Positions 1-11,021 are shown, counted from the first letter of the stretch. The stretch: DNA of 11,090 nt from Spirochaetales bacterium (GCA_007130265.1 SLST01000584.1:1-11090), one strand, 5' to 3'. Numbers and translations are program-made. Notes: generated by a model from the sequence alone, not told the origin.

Positions 1-134
1 GGGGCCCATTCTCCCCAGTCGTCTTCGCAGAATCGGCGCGGCCGATTCTACACCTTCCTGGGGCCCATTCTCCCCAGTCGTCTTCGCAGAATCGGCGCGG
101 CCGATTCTACACCTTCCTGGGGCCCATTCTCCCC
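1..134. repeat. 59-bp tandem repeat array downstream of rpoC
   Basis: Two complete, identical 59-bp units lie at 2-60 and 61-119. A third copy at 120-134 keeps only the first 15 bases before the sequence diverges towards the rpoC stop. Base 1 fits the same periodicity, so the array probably continues past the left edge. Each unit holds two inverted repeats. One has 9-bp arms AGAATCGGC and GCCGATTCT around a 3-nt loop (29-49 and 88-108). The other has 6-bp arms CTGGGG and CCCCAG around an 8-nt loop (58-77). The period is not a multiple of three and no reading frame persists, so this is non-coding. It could be a minisatellite, a structured RNA 3' region, or in part an assembly effect at a contig end. 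Confidence 0.95.
88..134 (-). terminator. Possible rpoC 3'-end hairpins
   Basis: These are the first strong inverted repeats met by polymerase after leaving rpoC. A GGGG/CCCC hairpin lies at about 119-134, followed by a perfect 9-bp stem with a 3-nt loop at 88-108. Neither is followed by a U-run in the transcript, so a classic intrinsic terminator is not supported. They could stabilise the mRNA 3' end, as REP-type hairpins do, or cooperate with Rho. In many bacteria rpoC is followed by rpsL and rpsG, and read-through into them cannot be judged because the window ends here. Confidence 0.3.
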
Positions 135-158
135 GGTTCAGTGCCGTTCCCCGGCCTT

Positions 159-4406
<4,248 letters not shown>

Positions 4407-4417
4407 GGTTCCTCCGA

Positions 4418-7400
4418 TTAGAAGTTGCTGCCCTGGCGGTTGATGAGCTCCTCATCCCGCTCAGTCAGCGGAATCTGCTTGCCCTTCCCGTCCCAGATGG
4501 AGATGTCGAGCGCGAGCCCGCGCAATTCCTGCACGAGCACGTTGAAGCTTTCCGGAACTCCTGCGCTCGTCGACGGTTCGCCCTTGACGATACTCTCGTA
4601 GATCTTCGCTCGCCCGTTCATGTCGTCGCTCTTGATGGTGAGAAGCTCCTGCAGCGTATTCGCCGCCCCGTAGGCCTCGAGCGCCCAGACTTCCATTTCA
4701 CCGAGACGCTGCCCGCCAAACTGAGCCTTACCTCCGAGCGGCTGCTGCGTCACGAGCGAGTAGGGTCCGGTCGAGCGCGCGTGCATCTTGTCGTCCACCA
4801 AGTGATGGAGCTTCAGCATGTACATCTGCCCGACGGTGACCTCGTTCTCAAACGGCTCTCCGGTGCGCCCATCAAACAGCACCGTCTTCGAGTTGGTCGG
4901 CAGACCGGCTGCCTTGAGCTTCTCTTCTATCTGCCCGTTGCTTGCGGACTCGAAGACCGGGGTCGAATACCACTCGTTGAGGATTGATCCGGCCCAACCG
5001 AGCTCACACTCAAGTATCTGCCCGAGGTTCATCCGACTCGGCACACCAAGCGGATTGAGACACACGTCAAGCGGCGTTCCGTCGGCCAGGTACGGCATAT
5101 CCTCTTCCGGCAGCACGCGGGCGATCACGCCCTTGTTGCCGTGGCGGCCTGCCATCTTGTCGCCTTCCTGCAGCTTTCGCTTGGTCGCGACGAGCACCTT
5201 GACCACCTCGTCCACTCCCGGCGAAAGGTCGTCCCCCTCGCTGCGCTTCAGGCGCTGGACGTCTATCACCGTGCCCTCGACACCGTGGGGAATCTTCAGC
5301 GAGGTGTCACGCACCTCCTTCGCCTTCTCTCCGAATATCGAGTTCAGGAGCTTGAACTCAGGCGTCGTCTCCGTCTCGCTCTTCGGCGTGACCTTGCCGA
5401 CGAGGATATATCCGCTGCCGACCTTCGCCCCGATTCGCACGATCCCCTCTTCATCGAGCTGATCGAGCGACTTCTCGCTCGTGTTTGGTATGTCGCGCGT
5501 GATCTTCTCAGGGCCGAGCTTGGTCTCACGAACATCAACCGTGAACTCTTTGATGTGAACACTCGTGAAGATGTCCTCCTTCACGATCGTCTCGGACACG
5601 AGAATCGCGTCCTCGTAGTTATACCCGTTCCATGGCACGAAGCCGACGAGCACGTTTCGCCCGAGCGCAAGCTCTCCCTGATGAGTCGCCGGTCCGTCGG
5701 CAATTGCGTCTCCGGCTTCAACCTTCTGGCCGACTTCGACGATCGGCTTCTGGATAAAGCAGGTGTCCTGATTCGTTCGCTGGTACTTGATCAGCAGATA
5801 GGTGTCGATGTCTCCCGTCGCCTCCGTGGGCTTGATGTGAACCGACTGTGAGGTCACCAGGACAACCTCACCGGCTCGCTTCGCCTTCACAAGCACACCG
5901 GAGTCGTAGGCGCACTTGCGCTCCATTCCGGTGCCGACGTAGGGCGGCTCCGGGAACACGAGCGGTACCGCCTGCCGCTGCATGTTGCTGCCCATGAGCG
6001 CGCGGTTTGCGTCGTCGTGCTCGAGGAAGGGGATGAGCGACGCGGACACGCTGATGACCTGCTTCGGGGAGACGTCCATGTACTGGATCTGCTCCGGAGG
6101 CTTGGTCGTGTAGTCGCCGCTTCGACGCACGCTGACCAGCGGCGTCAGGAACTTCCCCGACTTCGGGTCGATCTGAGCATTCGCCTGCGCAATGTAATAC
6201 TTCTCCTCGTCCATCGCGGAGAGGTACTCGATGGCTTTCGTGGCCATGCCGTCGGCAACCCGCCGATAGGGGGTTTCGAGGAACCCGTAGTCATTGACCC
6301 GGGTATAGTTGGCCAGGCTTACGATGAGTCCTATGTTCGGACCCTCCGGCGTCTCGATAGGACACATACGTCCGTAGTGCGTGTAGTGAACGTCGCGCAC
6401 CTCGAAACTGGCGCGATCCCGAGAAAGCCCTCCCGGACCGAGCGCGTTCAGCCGGCGCTTGTGCGTGAGCTCGGACAGCGGGTTGACCTGGTCCATGAAC
6501 TGCGACAGCTGCGAGGAGCCGTAGAACTCCTTGATCGCCGCCACGACCGGCTTGATCGATATCAGGTCCTGCGGCTTGATCGTGTCCGTCTCTTTGAGAC
6601 TCATCCGCTCCTTGGCGATTCGCTCCATTCGGGTAAAGGCCGTCTTCAGGCTGTTACCCAAGAGCTCGCCGACGCTGCGTATTCGCCGGTTGCCGAGATG
6701 GTCTATGTCGTCGACGTTCGTCTCCCCGATATACACTTTGATCAGATAGGCCATCGTGTTCACAATGTCCTCTTTGGCGAGTACGTGACTGTCGACGGGA
6801 TCCGGGTAATCGAACTTCTTGTTCAGCTTGTAGCGTCCGACCCGCCCGAGGTCGTAACGCCGCGAGGTGAAGAACATGCTGTTGAAGTCCTTCTCCGCGC
6901 CCTCCATCGTTATCGGCTCGCCCGGCAGAAGGACGGCGTAGACCGCCGAGAGGGCGTCCTCCCGCGTCGGCTCATCCGCCTCCGGGTCCTCCCTCGTGAC
7001 CTTACTCTCCTCGCGCTCGAAGCAATTGAGGATGATCTCCGAGTGCAGGCTCTCGGGGTTGGCCATGTCGATCACCTCGACCTCGCTCACGCCGGAGTGT
7101 ACGAGTTCATCTATGTCGTGCGGGTGAATCTTCTCTCCGGCCCGGTAGCGCCTGCGAGCTTCGCCGGCATCTTTCGCATCCGGGTCCGCGGCGTAGACGG
7201 CGCGCGCGAGCACCTGACCGTTGAGCTCCTCCATCGTCTCCCGGTTGTCTGAGACCTTCATGGTGGTCGTCCGGTAGAAGACGTCGATGATCTTTTCCCG
7301 CGTGTCGTATCCGAGGGCCCGAAGGAAGAGCGTCCCGAGGATCCGTTTCTTTCGGTCTATTTTGGCGTAGATCAACTCTTTCTTCTGGTCGATCTCGAAC

Positions 7401-7930
7401 TCGAGCCAGCTCCCGCGGTAGGGTATGATCCGCGAGCTGTACACGCCTTTCTCGTGGGAGAAGATCACGCCCGGCGATCGGTGGATCTGGCTGACGACTA
7501 CGCGTTCGGCACCGTTAATAATGAAGGTACCGCGATCGGTCATCAGCGGGATGTCGCCCATGTAGATGTCTTTCTGGCGGATCTCGCCGGTCTCCAGGAA
7601 GACCAGGTTGATGCGAGCCTTCACCGGAATCGCGTAGGTCAGCCCCTTCTGCTTGCACTCCGCCTCGCTGAGCTTGATGTTCTCTTCGTCGAGCACATAG
7701 TGGTCATACTCGAGCCGCATGTCGCCGTTCTGGCTCTCGATCGGGAAGATCGACTGAAACACCTCTTCGAGACCCTGCTCCTCGATCGGCTCGCCACGCT
7801 TCATGGTCTCGCGCTGGAGGAACTTTTCAAACGACGCGATCTGAACCCCAACGAGGTCGGGAAGATCCATTACCTGCGTGGACGGCTGTCCAACGGTGAT
7901 CCGTTCGATGTGTGTGGTTCGATCAAGCAT
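4418..7930 (-). CDS. rpoB: DNA-directed RNA polymerase subunit beta
   Basis: This 1170-residue protein is the beta subunit, forming the other pincer of RNA polymerase and the rifampicin pocket. The rifampicin cluster I spans residues 471-498 (E. coli 507-534). The equivalent of Ser531 is Asn495 and that of Asn518 is Val482. Other family landmarks are the RMCPIETPEGPNIGLI block (521-536), NYEDAILVSE (771-780), GDKMAGRHGNKG (923-934) and the C-terminal KLHHLVDDKMHARSTGPYS block (1040-1058) that contacts beta'. A charged segment at about 217-325 sits where lobe insertions occur in other lineages. I chose ATG at 7928-7930 because GGGAGG lies five bases upstream. An in-frame ATG 21 nt earlier (7949-7951) would add seven residues, would include that Shine-Dalgarno in the coding region, and has no good site of its own. 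The stop is TAA. Confidence 0.99.
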   Translation of the reverse strand: MLDRTTHIERITVGQPSTQVMDLPDLVGVQIASFEKFLQRETMKRGEPIEEQGLEEVFQSIFPIESQNGDMRLEYDHYVLDEENIKLSEAECKQKGLTYAIPVKARINLVFLETGEIRQKDIYMGDIPLMTDRGTFIINGAERVVVSQIHRSPGVIFSHEKGVYSSRIIPYRGSWLEFEIDQKKELIYAKIDRKKRILGTLFLRALGYDTREKIIDVFYRTTTMKVSDNRETMEELNGQVLARAVYAADPDAKDAGEARRRYRAGEKIHPHDIDELVHSGVSEVEVIDMANPESLHSEIILNCFEREESKVTREDPEADEPTREDALSAVYAVLLPGEPITMEGAEKDFNSMFFTSRRYDLGRVGRYKLNKKFDYPDPVDSHVLAKEDIVNTMAYLIKVYIGETNVDDIDHLGNRRIRSVGELLGNSLKTAFTRMERIAKERMSLKETDTIKPQDLISIKPVVAAIKEFYGSSQLSQFMDQVNPLSELTHKRRLNALGPGGLSRDRASFEVRDVHYTHYGRMCPIETPEGPNIGLIVSLANYTRVNDYGFLETPYRRVADGMATKAIEYLSAMDEEKYYIAQANAQIDPKSGKFLTPLVSVRRSGDYTTKPPEQIQYMDVSPKQVISVSASLIPFLEHDDANRALMGSNMQRQAVPLVFPEPPYVGTGMERKCAYDSGVLVKAKRAGEVVLVTSQSVHIKPTEATGDIDTYLLIKYQRTNQDTCFIQKPIVEVGQKVEAGDAIADGPATHQGELALGRNVLVGFVPWNGYNYEDAILVSETIVKEDIFTSVHIKEFTVDVRETKLGPEKITRDIPNTSEKSLDQLDEEGIVRIGAKVGSGYILVGKVTPKSETETTPEFKLLNSIFGEKAKEVRDTSLKIPHGVEGTVIDVQRLKRSEGDDLSPGVDEVVKVLVATKRKLQEGDKMAGRHGNKGVIARVLPEEDMPYLADGTPLDVCLNPLGVPSRMNLGQILECELGWAGSILNEWYSTPVFESASNGQIEEKLKAAGLPTNSKTVLFDGRTGEPFENEVTVGQMYMLKLHHLVDDKMHARSTGPYSLVTQQPLGGKAQFGGQRLGEMEVWALEAYGAANTLQELLTIKSDDMNGRAKIYESIVKGEPSTSAGVPESFNVLVQELRGLALDISIWDGKGKQIPLTERDEELINRQGSNF

Positions 7931-7935
7931 GTGGT

Positions 7936-7941
7936 CCTCCC
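7936..7941 (-). promoter_or_regulatory. rpoB ribosome binding site
   Basis: GGGAGG lies five bases upstream of the ATG at 7928-7930. It decides the rpoB start over the in-frame ATG seven codons upstream. Confidence 0.85.
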
Positions 7942-7983
7942 AGTGCGGCACGACGCGATCTGCTCACGCCGTAGAGATGCAGA

Positions 7984-8024
7984 CACCATTGGGGCTGGAC
8001 ACAGCTCGCCCATCCCCAATGGTG
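7984..8024 (-). promoter_or_regulatory. rplL-rpoB intergenic hairpin, likely attenuator or processing site
   Basis: A perfect 11-bp inverted repeat, CACCATTGGGG and CCCCAATGGTG, flanks a 19-nt loop in the 128-nt spacer between rplL and rpoB. No U-run follows the stem, so it is not a strong intrinsic terminator. In E. coli the same junction holds a partial attenuator and an RNase III cleavage site that lower rpoBC expression relative to the ribosomal proteins. Position and stem strength suggest the same role here. That role is inferred; the hairpin itself is read directly from the sequence. Confidence 0.7.
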
Positions 8025-8058
8025 AGTACGATGATCTGTGTAAGCTCGGCGTCGATGC

Positions 8059-8451
8059 TTACTTGATCTCAATCTTGGCGCCGGCCGCCTCGAGCTTCTC
8101 CTTGATCGAGGTGGCCTCGTCCTTGGATACGCTTTCCTTAACAGCCTTACCTCCGGCTTCGACGAGTTCTTTCGCTTCCTTCAACCCAAGCCCGGTGATA
8201 GCTCGAACTTCCTTGATAACCGGAATCTTCTTACCATCGTCGAAACTCGCGAGGATGACGTTGAACTCCGTCTGCTCATCTTCTGCGGCGTCTCCACCTG
8301 CTGCCGGGGCAGCTCCGGCAGCCGCAACCGCCACTGGGGCCGCCGCCGTCACGCCGAACTTCTCCTCCATCGCCTTCACGAGCTCGCTGACCTCCAGCAC
8401 GCTCATGTTCGCAACGGCCTCCAGAATGTCCTCTTTCGCTAGTGTCGCCAT
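8059..8451 (-). CDS. rplL: 50S ribosomal protein L7/L12
   Basis: This 130-residue acidic protein is the multicopy stalk protein of the large subunit, which recruits and stimulates the translational GTPases. The N-terminal helical dimerisation domain that binds L10 spans about 1-32. A flexible Ala/Pro/Gly-rich hinge follows at about 35-56. The globular factor-binding domain (about 60-130) carries the conserved helix region KEVRAITGLGLKEAKELVE at 80-98. Length is close to the usual 120-130 residues. The start ATG at 8449-8451 has AAGGAGG eight bases upstream. A frame open 14 codons further upstream has no comparable site and would carry a foreign N-terminus. It follows rplJ after 103 nt, a longer spacer than elsewhere in the cluster. 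Confidence 0.98.
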   Translation of the reverse strand: MATLAKEDILEAVANMSVLEVSELVKAMEEKFGVTAAAPVAVAAAGAAPAAGGDAAEDEQTEFNVILASFDDGKKIPVIKEVRAITGLGLKEAKELVEAGGKAVKESVSKDEATSIKEKLEAAGAKIEIK

Positions 8452-8459
8452 ATTATCTT

Positions 8460-8466
8460 CCTCCTT
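8460..8466 (-). promoter_or_regulatory. rplL ribosome binding site
   Basis: AAGGAGG with an 8-nt spacer is the fullest Shine-Dalgarno in the window. It fits the need to make L7/L12 in several-fold excess over the other ribosomal proteins. It also fixes the start at 8449-8451. Confidence 0.85.
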
Positions 8467-8500
8467 GGTTTTTGCGGCGATAGCATGCAACACTTCTCAC

Positions 8501-8544
8501 GAAGACTAACGCCGCGTCTTCTATTCCCTCGGTCCAGGACCGGG
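8501..8544 (-). other. Small hairpins in the rplJ-rplL spacer
   Basis: Two inverted repeats lie close together after the rplJ stop. One has 6-bp arms GAAGAC and GTCTTC around a 9-nt loop (8501-8521). The other has 4-bp arms CGGT and ACCG around five bases, extended by CC/GG across a one-base bulge (8526-8544). Neither has a U-run. They could shape mRNA processing or isolate the rplL translation start, but each is short enough to be chance. I see no convincing internal promoter in this spacer. Confidence 0.35.
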
Positions 8545-8554
8545 TGTAGAATCC

Positions 8555-9091
8555 CTATTCCTGCGCCTTCTTGTCCGCGACGGCCTGAAGCACCCGAACG
8601 AGCTTCTGGGCGACTCCGTTCATCGCGTACACGAGATTCTGCAGCGGCGCATTCATGGTGCTCATAAGCTGCGCCAACAGCTCATCGCGCGTCGGCAGCT
8701 TGCTGAACGCCTCCGCCTCCGGCGCGCTGAACACGCGTCCGTCGACGATGGCTCCCTTCACTTCGACCGGAGTGTCCTTCGCGTACTCGAACAGTATCTT
8801 GGCGACCCCGCCCGCATCGTCCTTGAGCAACGCGAGCGCGGTAGGCCCCACGAGCAGGTCGGCGACGTCGGGCATGTCGAGCTGCTGGAAGGCAAGCTTC
8901 GCGTACCGGTTCTTCACAACCTTGTAGTCGGCCTGCTTCTCGCGCAGTCGATCACGGAGCGCCGTGATCTGGGAGACCGAGAGACCACGATAGTCGGTGA
9001 AGATGTAGTCCTTACTCCCCGCTATCGTTGCCTTGATGGCGTCGACCGAGTCGACCTTGTGCTGCTGTACCTTGGTTACGTGTTCGACCAT
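8555..9091 (-). CDS. rplJ: 50S ribosomal protein L10
   Basis: This 178-residue protein is the stalk base. Its N-terminal domain binds 23S rRNA next to L11, and its C-terminal helix carries the L7/L12 dimers. Recognisable blocks are FTDYRGLSVSQI (31-42), the basic YKVVKNRYAKLA stretch (56-67) and GPTALALL (82-89). The C-terminal half (about 135-175) is amphipathic and helix-prone, as expected for L7/L12 binding. Length fits the usual 165-180. The start ATG at 9089-9091 lies 4 nt after the rplA stop, with AGGGG in the end of rplA seven bases upstream. A TTG eight codons earlier in the same frame is less likely because it would lie inside rplA and lacks support. The stop is TAG. Confidence 0.98.
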   Translation of the reverse strand: MVEHVTKVQQHKVDSVDAIKATIAGSKDYIFTDYRGLSVSQITALRDRLREKQADYKVVKNRYAKLAFQQLDMPDVADLLVGPTALALLKDDAGGVAKILFEYAKDTPVEVKGAIVDGRVFSAPEAEAFSKLPTRDELLAQLMSTMNAPLQNLVYAMNGVAQKLVRVLQAVADKKAQE

Positions 9092-9095
9092 GATC

Positions 9096-9779
9096 TTACC
9101 CCTGCTCCGTGTCAACGGCGATCTTCACGCCCGGGCCCATCGTCGAGGAGACGGCCACCGTCTGGACGAACTCACCCTTCGTGTCCGCCGGACGACGCTT
9201 CTCTACCTCACTCACGACCGCGCGCACGTTCTCGGCGATCTGTTCCGGCTCCATTGAGACCCGGCCCACCGCGAGATGGACGACCCCGGTCTTGTCCGAC
9301 CGGAACTCGACGCGCCCCTGCTTCAACTCAGCGATCGCGGCGGTGAGGTCAAACGTGACCGTCTGCGTCTTCGGGTTGGGCATCAGTCCCCTCCGCCCGA
9401 GGATCGGGCCGAGTCGACCGACATCCTTCATCATGTCCGGAGTCGCGACCGCAACGTCGAAATCGAGCCATCCTTCCCGGATCTTCTCGATCAGATCGTC
9501 GTCGCCGACGTGGGTCGCACCCGCCTCACGAGCCTCGTCGGCCTTCTCGCCCTTCGCGAAGACGAGAATCTTCTTCTCCGCGCTGAACTGGTGAGGCAGC
9601 ACGAGCGTGTCGCGCACCGTCGCGCTCTTCTTCAGATTGAGGTTCATCGAAAGCTCGACCGTCTCGTCAAACTTCGCAAACGAGAGCTGCTTGACCAGGC
9701 GAATAGCCTCCAACGGCACATGCCGCTGCTGCCGGTCGATCTTCGCCAGCGCCTCCTGGTATTTTTTACCCCGCTTCAT
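9096..9779 (-). CDS. rplA: 50S ribosomal protein L1
   Basis: This 227-residue protein forms the L1 stalk that guides deacylated tRNA out of the E site. In many bacteria it also represses its own operon. Its signature is the block GRLGPILGRRGLMPNPKTQT (121-140). The segment ELSMNLNLKKS (42-52) leads into VRDTLVLPH (55-63), and STMGPGVKI (212-220) is the conserved C-terminal RNA-contact region. The start ATG at 9777-9779 directly follows the rplK stop (TAG then ATG, no spacer). The G-rich end of rplK (GAGGTGGGGG) serves as ribosome binding site, so translation of the two is probably coupled. The stop is TAA. Confidence 0.99.
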   Translation of the reverse strand: MKRGKKYQEALAKIDRQQRHVPLEAIRLVKQLSFAKFDETVELSMNLNLKKSATVRDTLVLPHQFSAEKKILVFAKGEKADEAREAGATHVGDDDLIEKIREGWLDFDVAVATPDMMKDVGRLGPILGRRGLMPNPKTQTVTFDLTAAIAELKQGRVEFRSDKTGVVHLAVGRVSMEPEQIAENVRAVVSEVEKRRPADTKGEFVQTVAVSSTMGPGVKIAVDTEQG

Positions 9780-10211
9780 CTACGCCCCCACCTCGACACC
9801 CATGCTGCGCGCGGTACCCGCGACGATCTTCATGGCGGCCTCCACGTCGTTGGCATTGAGGTCCGGCATCTTCTGCTCGGCGATCGCGCGGATCTGGTCG
9901 CGTGATATCGTGCCGACCTTCTCCTTGTTGCTCTCCGGCGACCCCTTGTCAAGGCCGATAGCCTTCTTGATGAGTACCGCGGCCGGCGGGGTTTTCGTGA
10001 TGAACGAAAACGACCGGTCGGCGTAGACCGTGATGACGACCGGAATGAGCAGACCGGGCTCGATATCCTTGGTCACGTCGTTGAACTGCTGCACGAACTG
10101 GGGTGCGCTGACGCCGTGAGGCCCGAGGGCCGGACCAACCGGCGGCGCCGGCGTCGCCTTCGCGGCGGGCACCTGCAGCTTCACGATTGCAGCCACCTTC
10201 TTCTTGGCCAT
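9780..10211 (-). CDS. rplK: 50S ribosomal protein L11
   Basis: This 143-residue protein binds the GTPase-associated centre of 23S rRNA at the base of the L7/L12 stalk. It is the target region of thiostrepton-class antibiotics and is needed for RelA activation where RelA is present. The N-terminal domain has the Pro-rich KATPAPPVGPALGPHGV (18-34), and the linker holds KTPPAAVLIKKA (73-84). The C-terminal RNA-binding domain includes the MPDLNANDVEAAMKIVAGTARSMG region (115-138). Length is standard (141-143). The start ATG at 10209-10211 has GGAG five bases upstream. Just upstream of that lies a candidate L1-binding hairpin, so rplK and the coupled rplA are probably feedback-controlled by L1. 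Confidence 0.99.
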   Translation of the reverse strand: MAKKKVAAIVKLQVPAAKATPAPPVGPALGPHGVSAPQFVQQFNDVTKDIEPGLLIPVVITVYADRSFSFITKTPPAAVLIKKAIGLDKGSPESNKEKVGTISRDQIRAIAEQKMPDLNANDVEAAMKIVAGTARSMGVEVGA

Positions 10212-10222
10212 GTTTACTCCTT

Positions 10223-10259
10223 TGTGGTTCCAGCGTCCGCGGTCAAGCGGACTCCCACA
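10223..10259 (-). promoter_or_regulatory. Candidate L1 autoregulatory RNA site in the rplK leader
   Basis: In the transcript an outer 5-bp stem pairs UGUGG (10259-10255) with CCACA (10227-10223). An asymmetric internal loop has GA on the 5' side and GCUGGAA on the 3' side. An inner 6-bp stem pairs GUCCGC with GCGGAC around the loop UUGACC. The order GUGGGAG, stem, then a purine-containing bulge and CCAC resembles the L1-binding helix 76-77 region of 23S rRNA, which L1 leader RNAs are known to mimic. The 3' edge lies two bases from the rplK Shine-Dalgarno, so L1 binding would block initiation. The structure is seen; L1 binding is inferred. Confidence 0.7.
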
Positions 10260-10264
10260 TGCTG

Positions 10265-10819
10265 CTATACCTTCTCGACCTGGAGAAAGTCGACCTCAAC
10301 CGGCGTGGCGCGCCCGAAGATGCCGACCATCACCCGCAGCTTTCCCTTCTCCGTATTGACCTCCTCCACCTGCCCGGTGAAGGAGTCAAACGGGCCGTCG
10401 ACAATCCGCACGTTCTCTCCGACGGCAAAAGACTGCTTGGGCTTGGCCGATCTATCGCCCTTGACGTCTCCGGTCTTCTGCAGGATCGACCTCGCCTCTT
10501 CCTGGCTGATCGGCTGCGGCTTCATCCCGGGACTCGAACCGACGAAACCGGTCACGCCGTTGATGCGCCGGATGAGCGAACAAGGCGTCTTCCACCCGAT
10601 ATCCGGCAGGTCCATCTCGAGCAGAATATACCCGGGAAGGAACTTCTTGTTGCTGATCTTCTTCTTGCCGTCCTTGACTTCCACGACCTGCTCGGCAGGC
10701 ACCTTGATATCGCTTACAACCTCACCGAGCTGACCTTCGGCCATCATGATCCGTATGGTCTTCTCAATCTTGTTCTCGTAACCAGTGTATGTGTGTAGTA
10801 CGTACCAGCCTTTGGCCAT
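10265..10819 (-). CDS. nusG: Transcription termination/antitermination factor NusG
   Basis: This 184-residue factor binds the RNA polymerase clamp and links it to Rho or to ribosomal protein S10. The NGN domain (about 1-115) begins with GWYVLHTYTGYENKIE (4-19) and contains KKFLPGYILLEMD (58-70) and NGVTGFVGS (87-95). A linker rich in Lys/Gly/Ser (about 116-128) leads to the KOW domain (about 130-184), with FAVGENVRIVDGPF (131-144), the GQVEEV turn and a terminal PVEVDF strand. Length is near the usual 180 and no extra domain is inserted. The start ATG at 10817-10819 has GAGG four bases upstream. It lies 22 nt after secE. The sequence closely resembles spirochaete NusG as remembered. The stop is TAG. 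Confidence 0.99.
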   Translation of the reverse strand: MAKGWYVLHTYTGYENKIEKTIRIMMAEGQLGEVVSDIKVPAEQVVEVKDGKKKISNKKFLPGYILLEMDLPDIGWKTPCSLIRRINGVTGFVGSSPGMKPQPISQEEARSILQKTGDVKGDRSAKPKQSFAVGENVRIVDGPFDSFTGQVEEVNTEKGKLRVMVGIFGRATPVEVDFLQVEKV

Positions 10820-10841
10820 CTCGCCTCTTTACCAGACCTGA

Positions 10842-11021
10842 TCAGAAGATCAGCTCGATGCCCTGGAGCAACAGGAAGTCAACGACACCGTATATAGCTG
10901 CGAAGATGAGCACTGAGACAAGCACCACCTTCGTGTTGGAGCCGACCTCTTCGCGCGATGGCCACTGAACCTTCTTCAGCTCAGCGTAACTGTCCTTGAA
11001 AAACTGGATGACTCTCTTCAT
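10842..11021 (-). CDS. secE: Preprotein translocase subunit SecE
   Basis: This 59-residue protein is the short, single-span form of SecE, the essential clamp around SecY in the Sec translocon of the inner membrane. The N-terminus is amphipathic (MKRVIQFFKDSYAELKKV). It is followed by the family motif, here KKVQWPSREEV at 16-26 with the conserved Trp20-Pro21. One hydrophobic segment spans about 32-52 (VVLVSVLIFAAIYGVVDFLLL). E. coli SecE has three spans; most other bacteria have this minimal form. The start ATG at 11019-11021 has GAGGGG six bases upstream. Another ATG four bases earlier is out of frame. The position between tRNA-Trp and nusG is the classic location. The stop is TGA. Confidence 0.97.
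   Translation of the reverse strand: MKRVIQFFKDSYAELKKVQWPSREEVGSNTKVVLVSVLIFAAIYGVVDFLLLQGIELIF

Noticed and set aside
1..134. CRISPR array
   Set aside because: The whole 59-bp period is identical between copies, so there are no variable spacers. This is a simple tandem repeat.
7931..7951. Upstream in-frame ATG for rpoB, adding seven residues
   Set aside because: The strong GGGAGG would then lie within the coding region, and the upstream ATG lacks its own site. The residues added do not look like a beta-subunit N-terminus.
7931..8058. Internal promoter for rpoB in the rplL-rpoB spacer
   Set aside because: No pair of -35 and -10 hexamers with proper spacing could be found by eye. The hairpin explains the spacer better.
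8539..8549. An 11-base match (GATTCTACACC, minus strand) to part of the 59-bp repeat unit, suggesting dispersed copies
   Set aside because: Only 11 bases match and the flanks differ completely. A match of this length in 11 kb is not far from chance expectation.
9092..9115. TTG start for rplJ overlapping the end of rplA
   Set aside because: The downstream ATG has AGGGG at proper spacing and gives a normal L10 N-terminus. The extension is simply the rplA end read in another frame.
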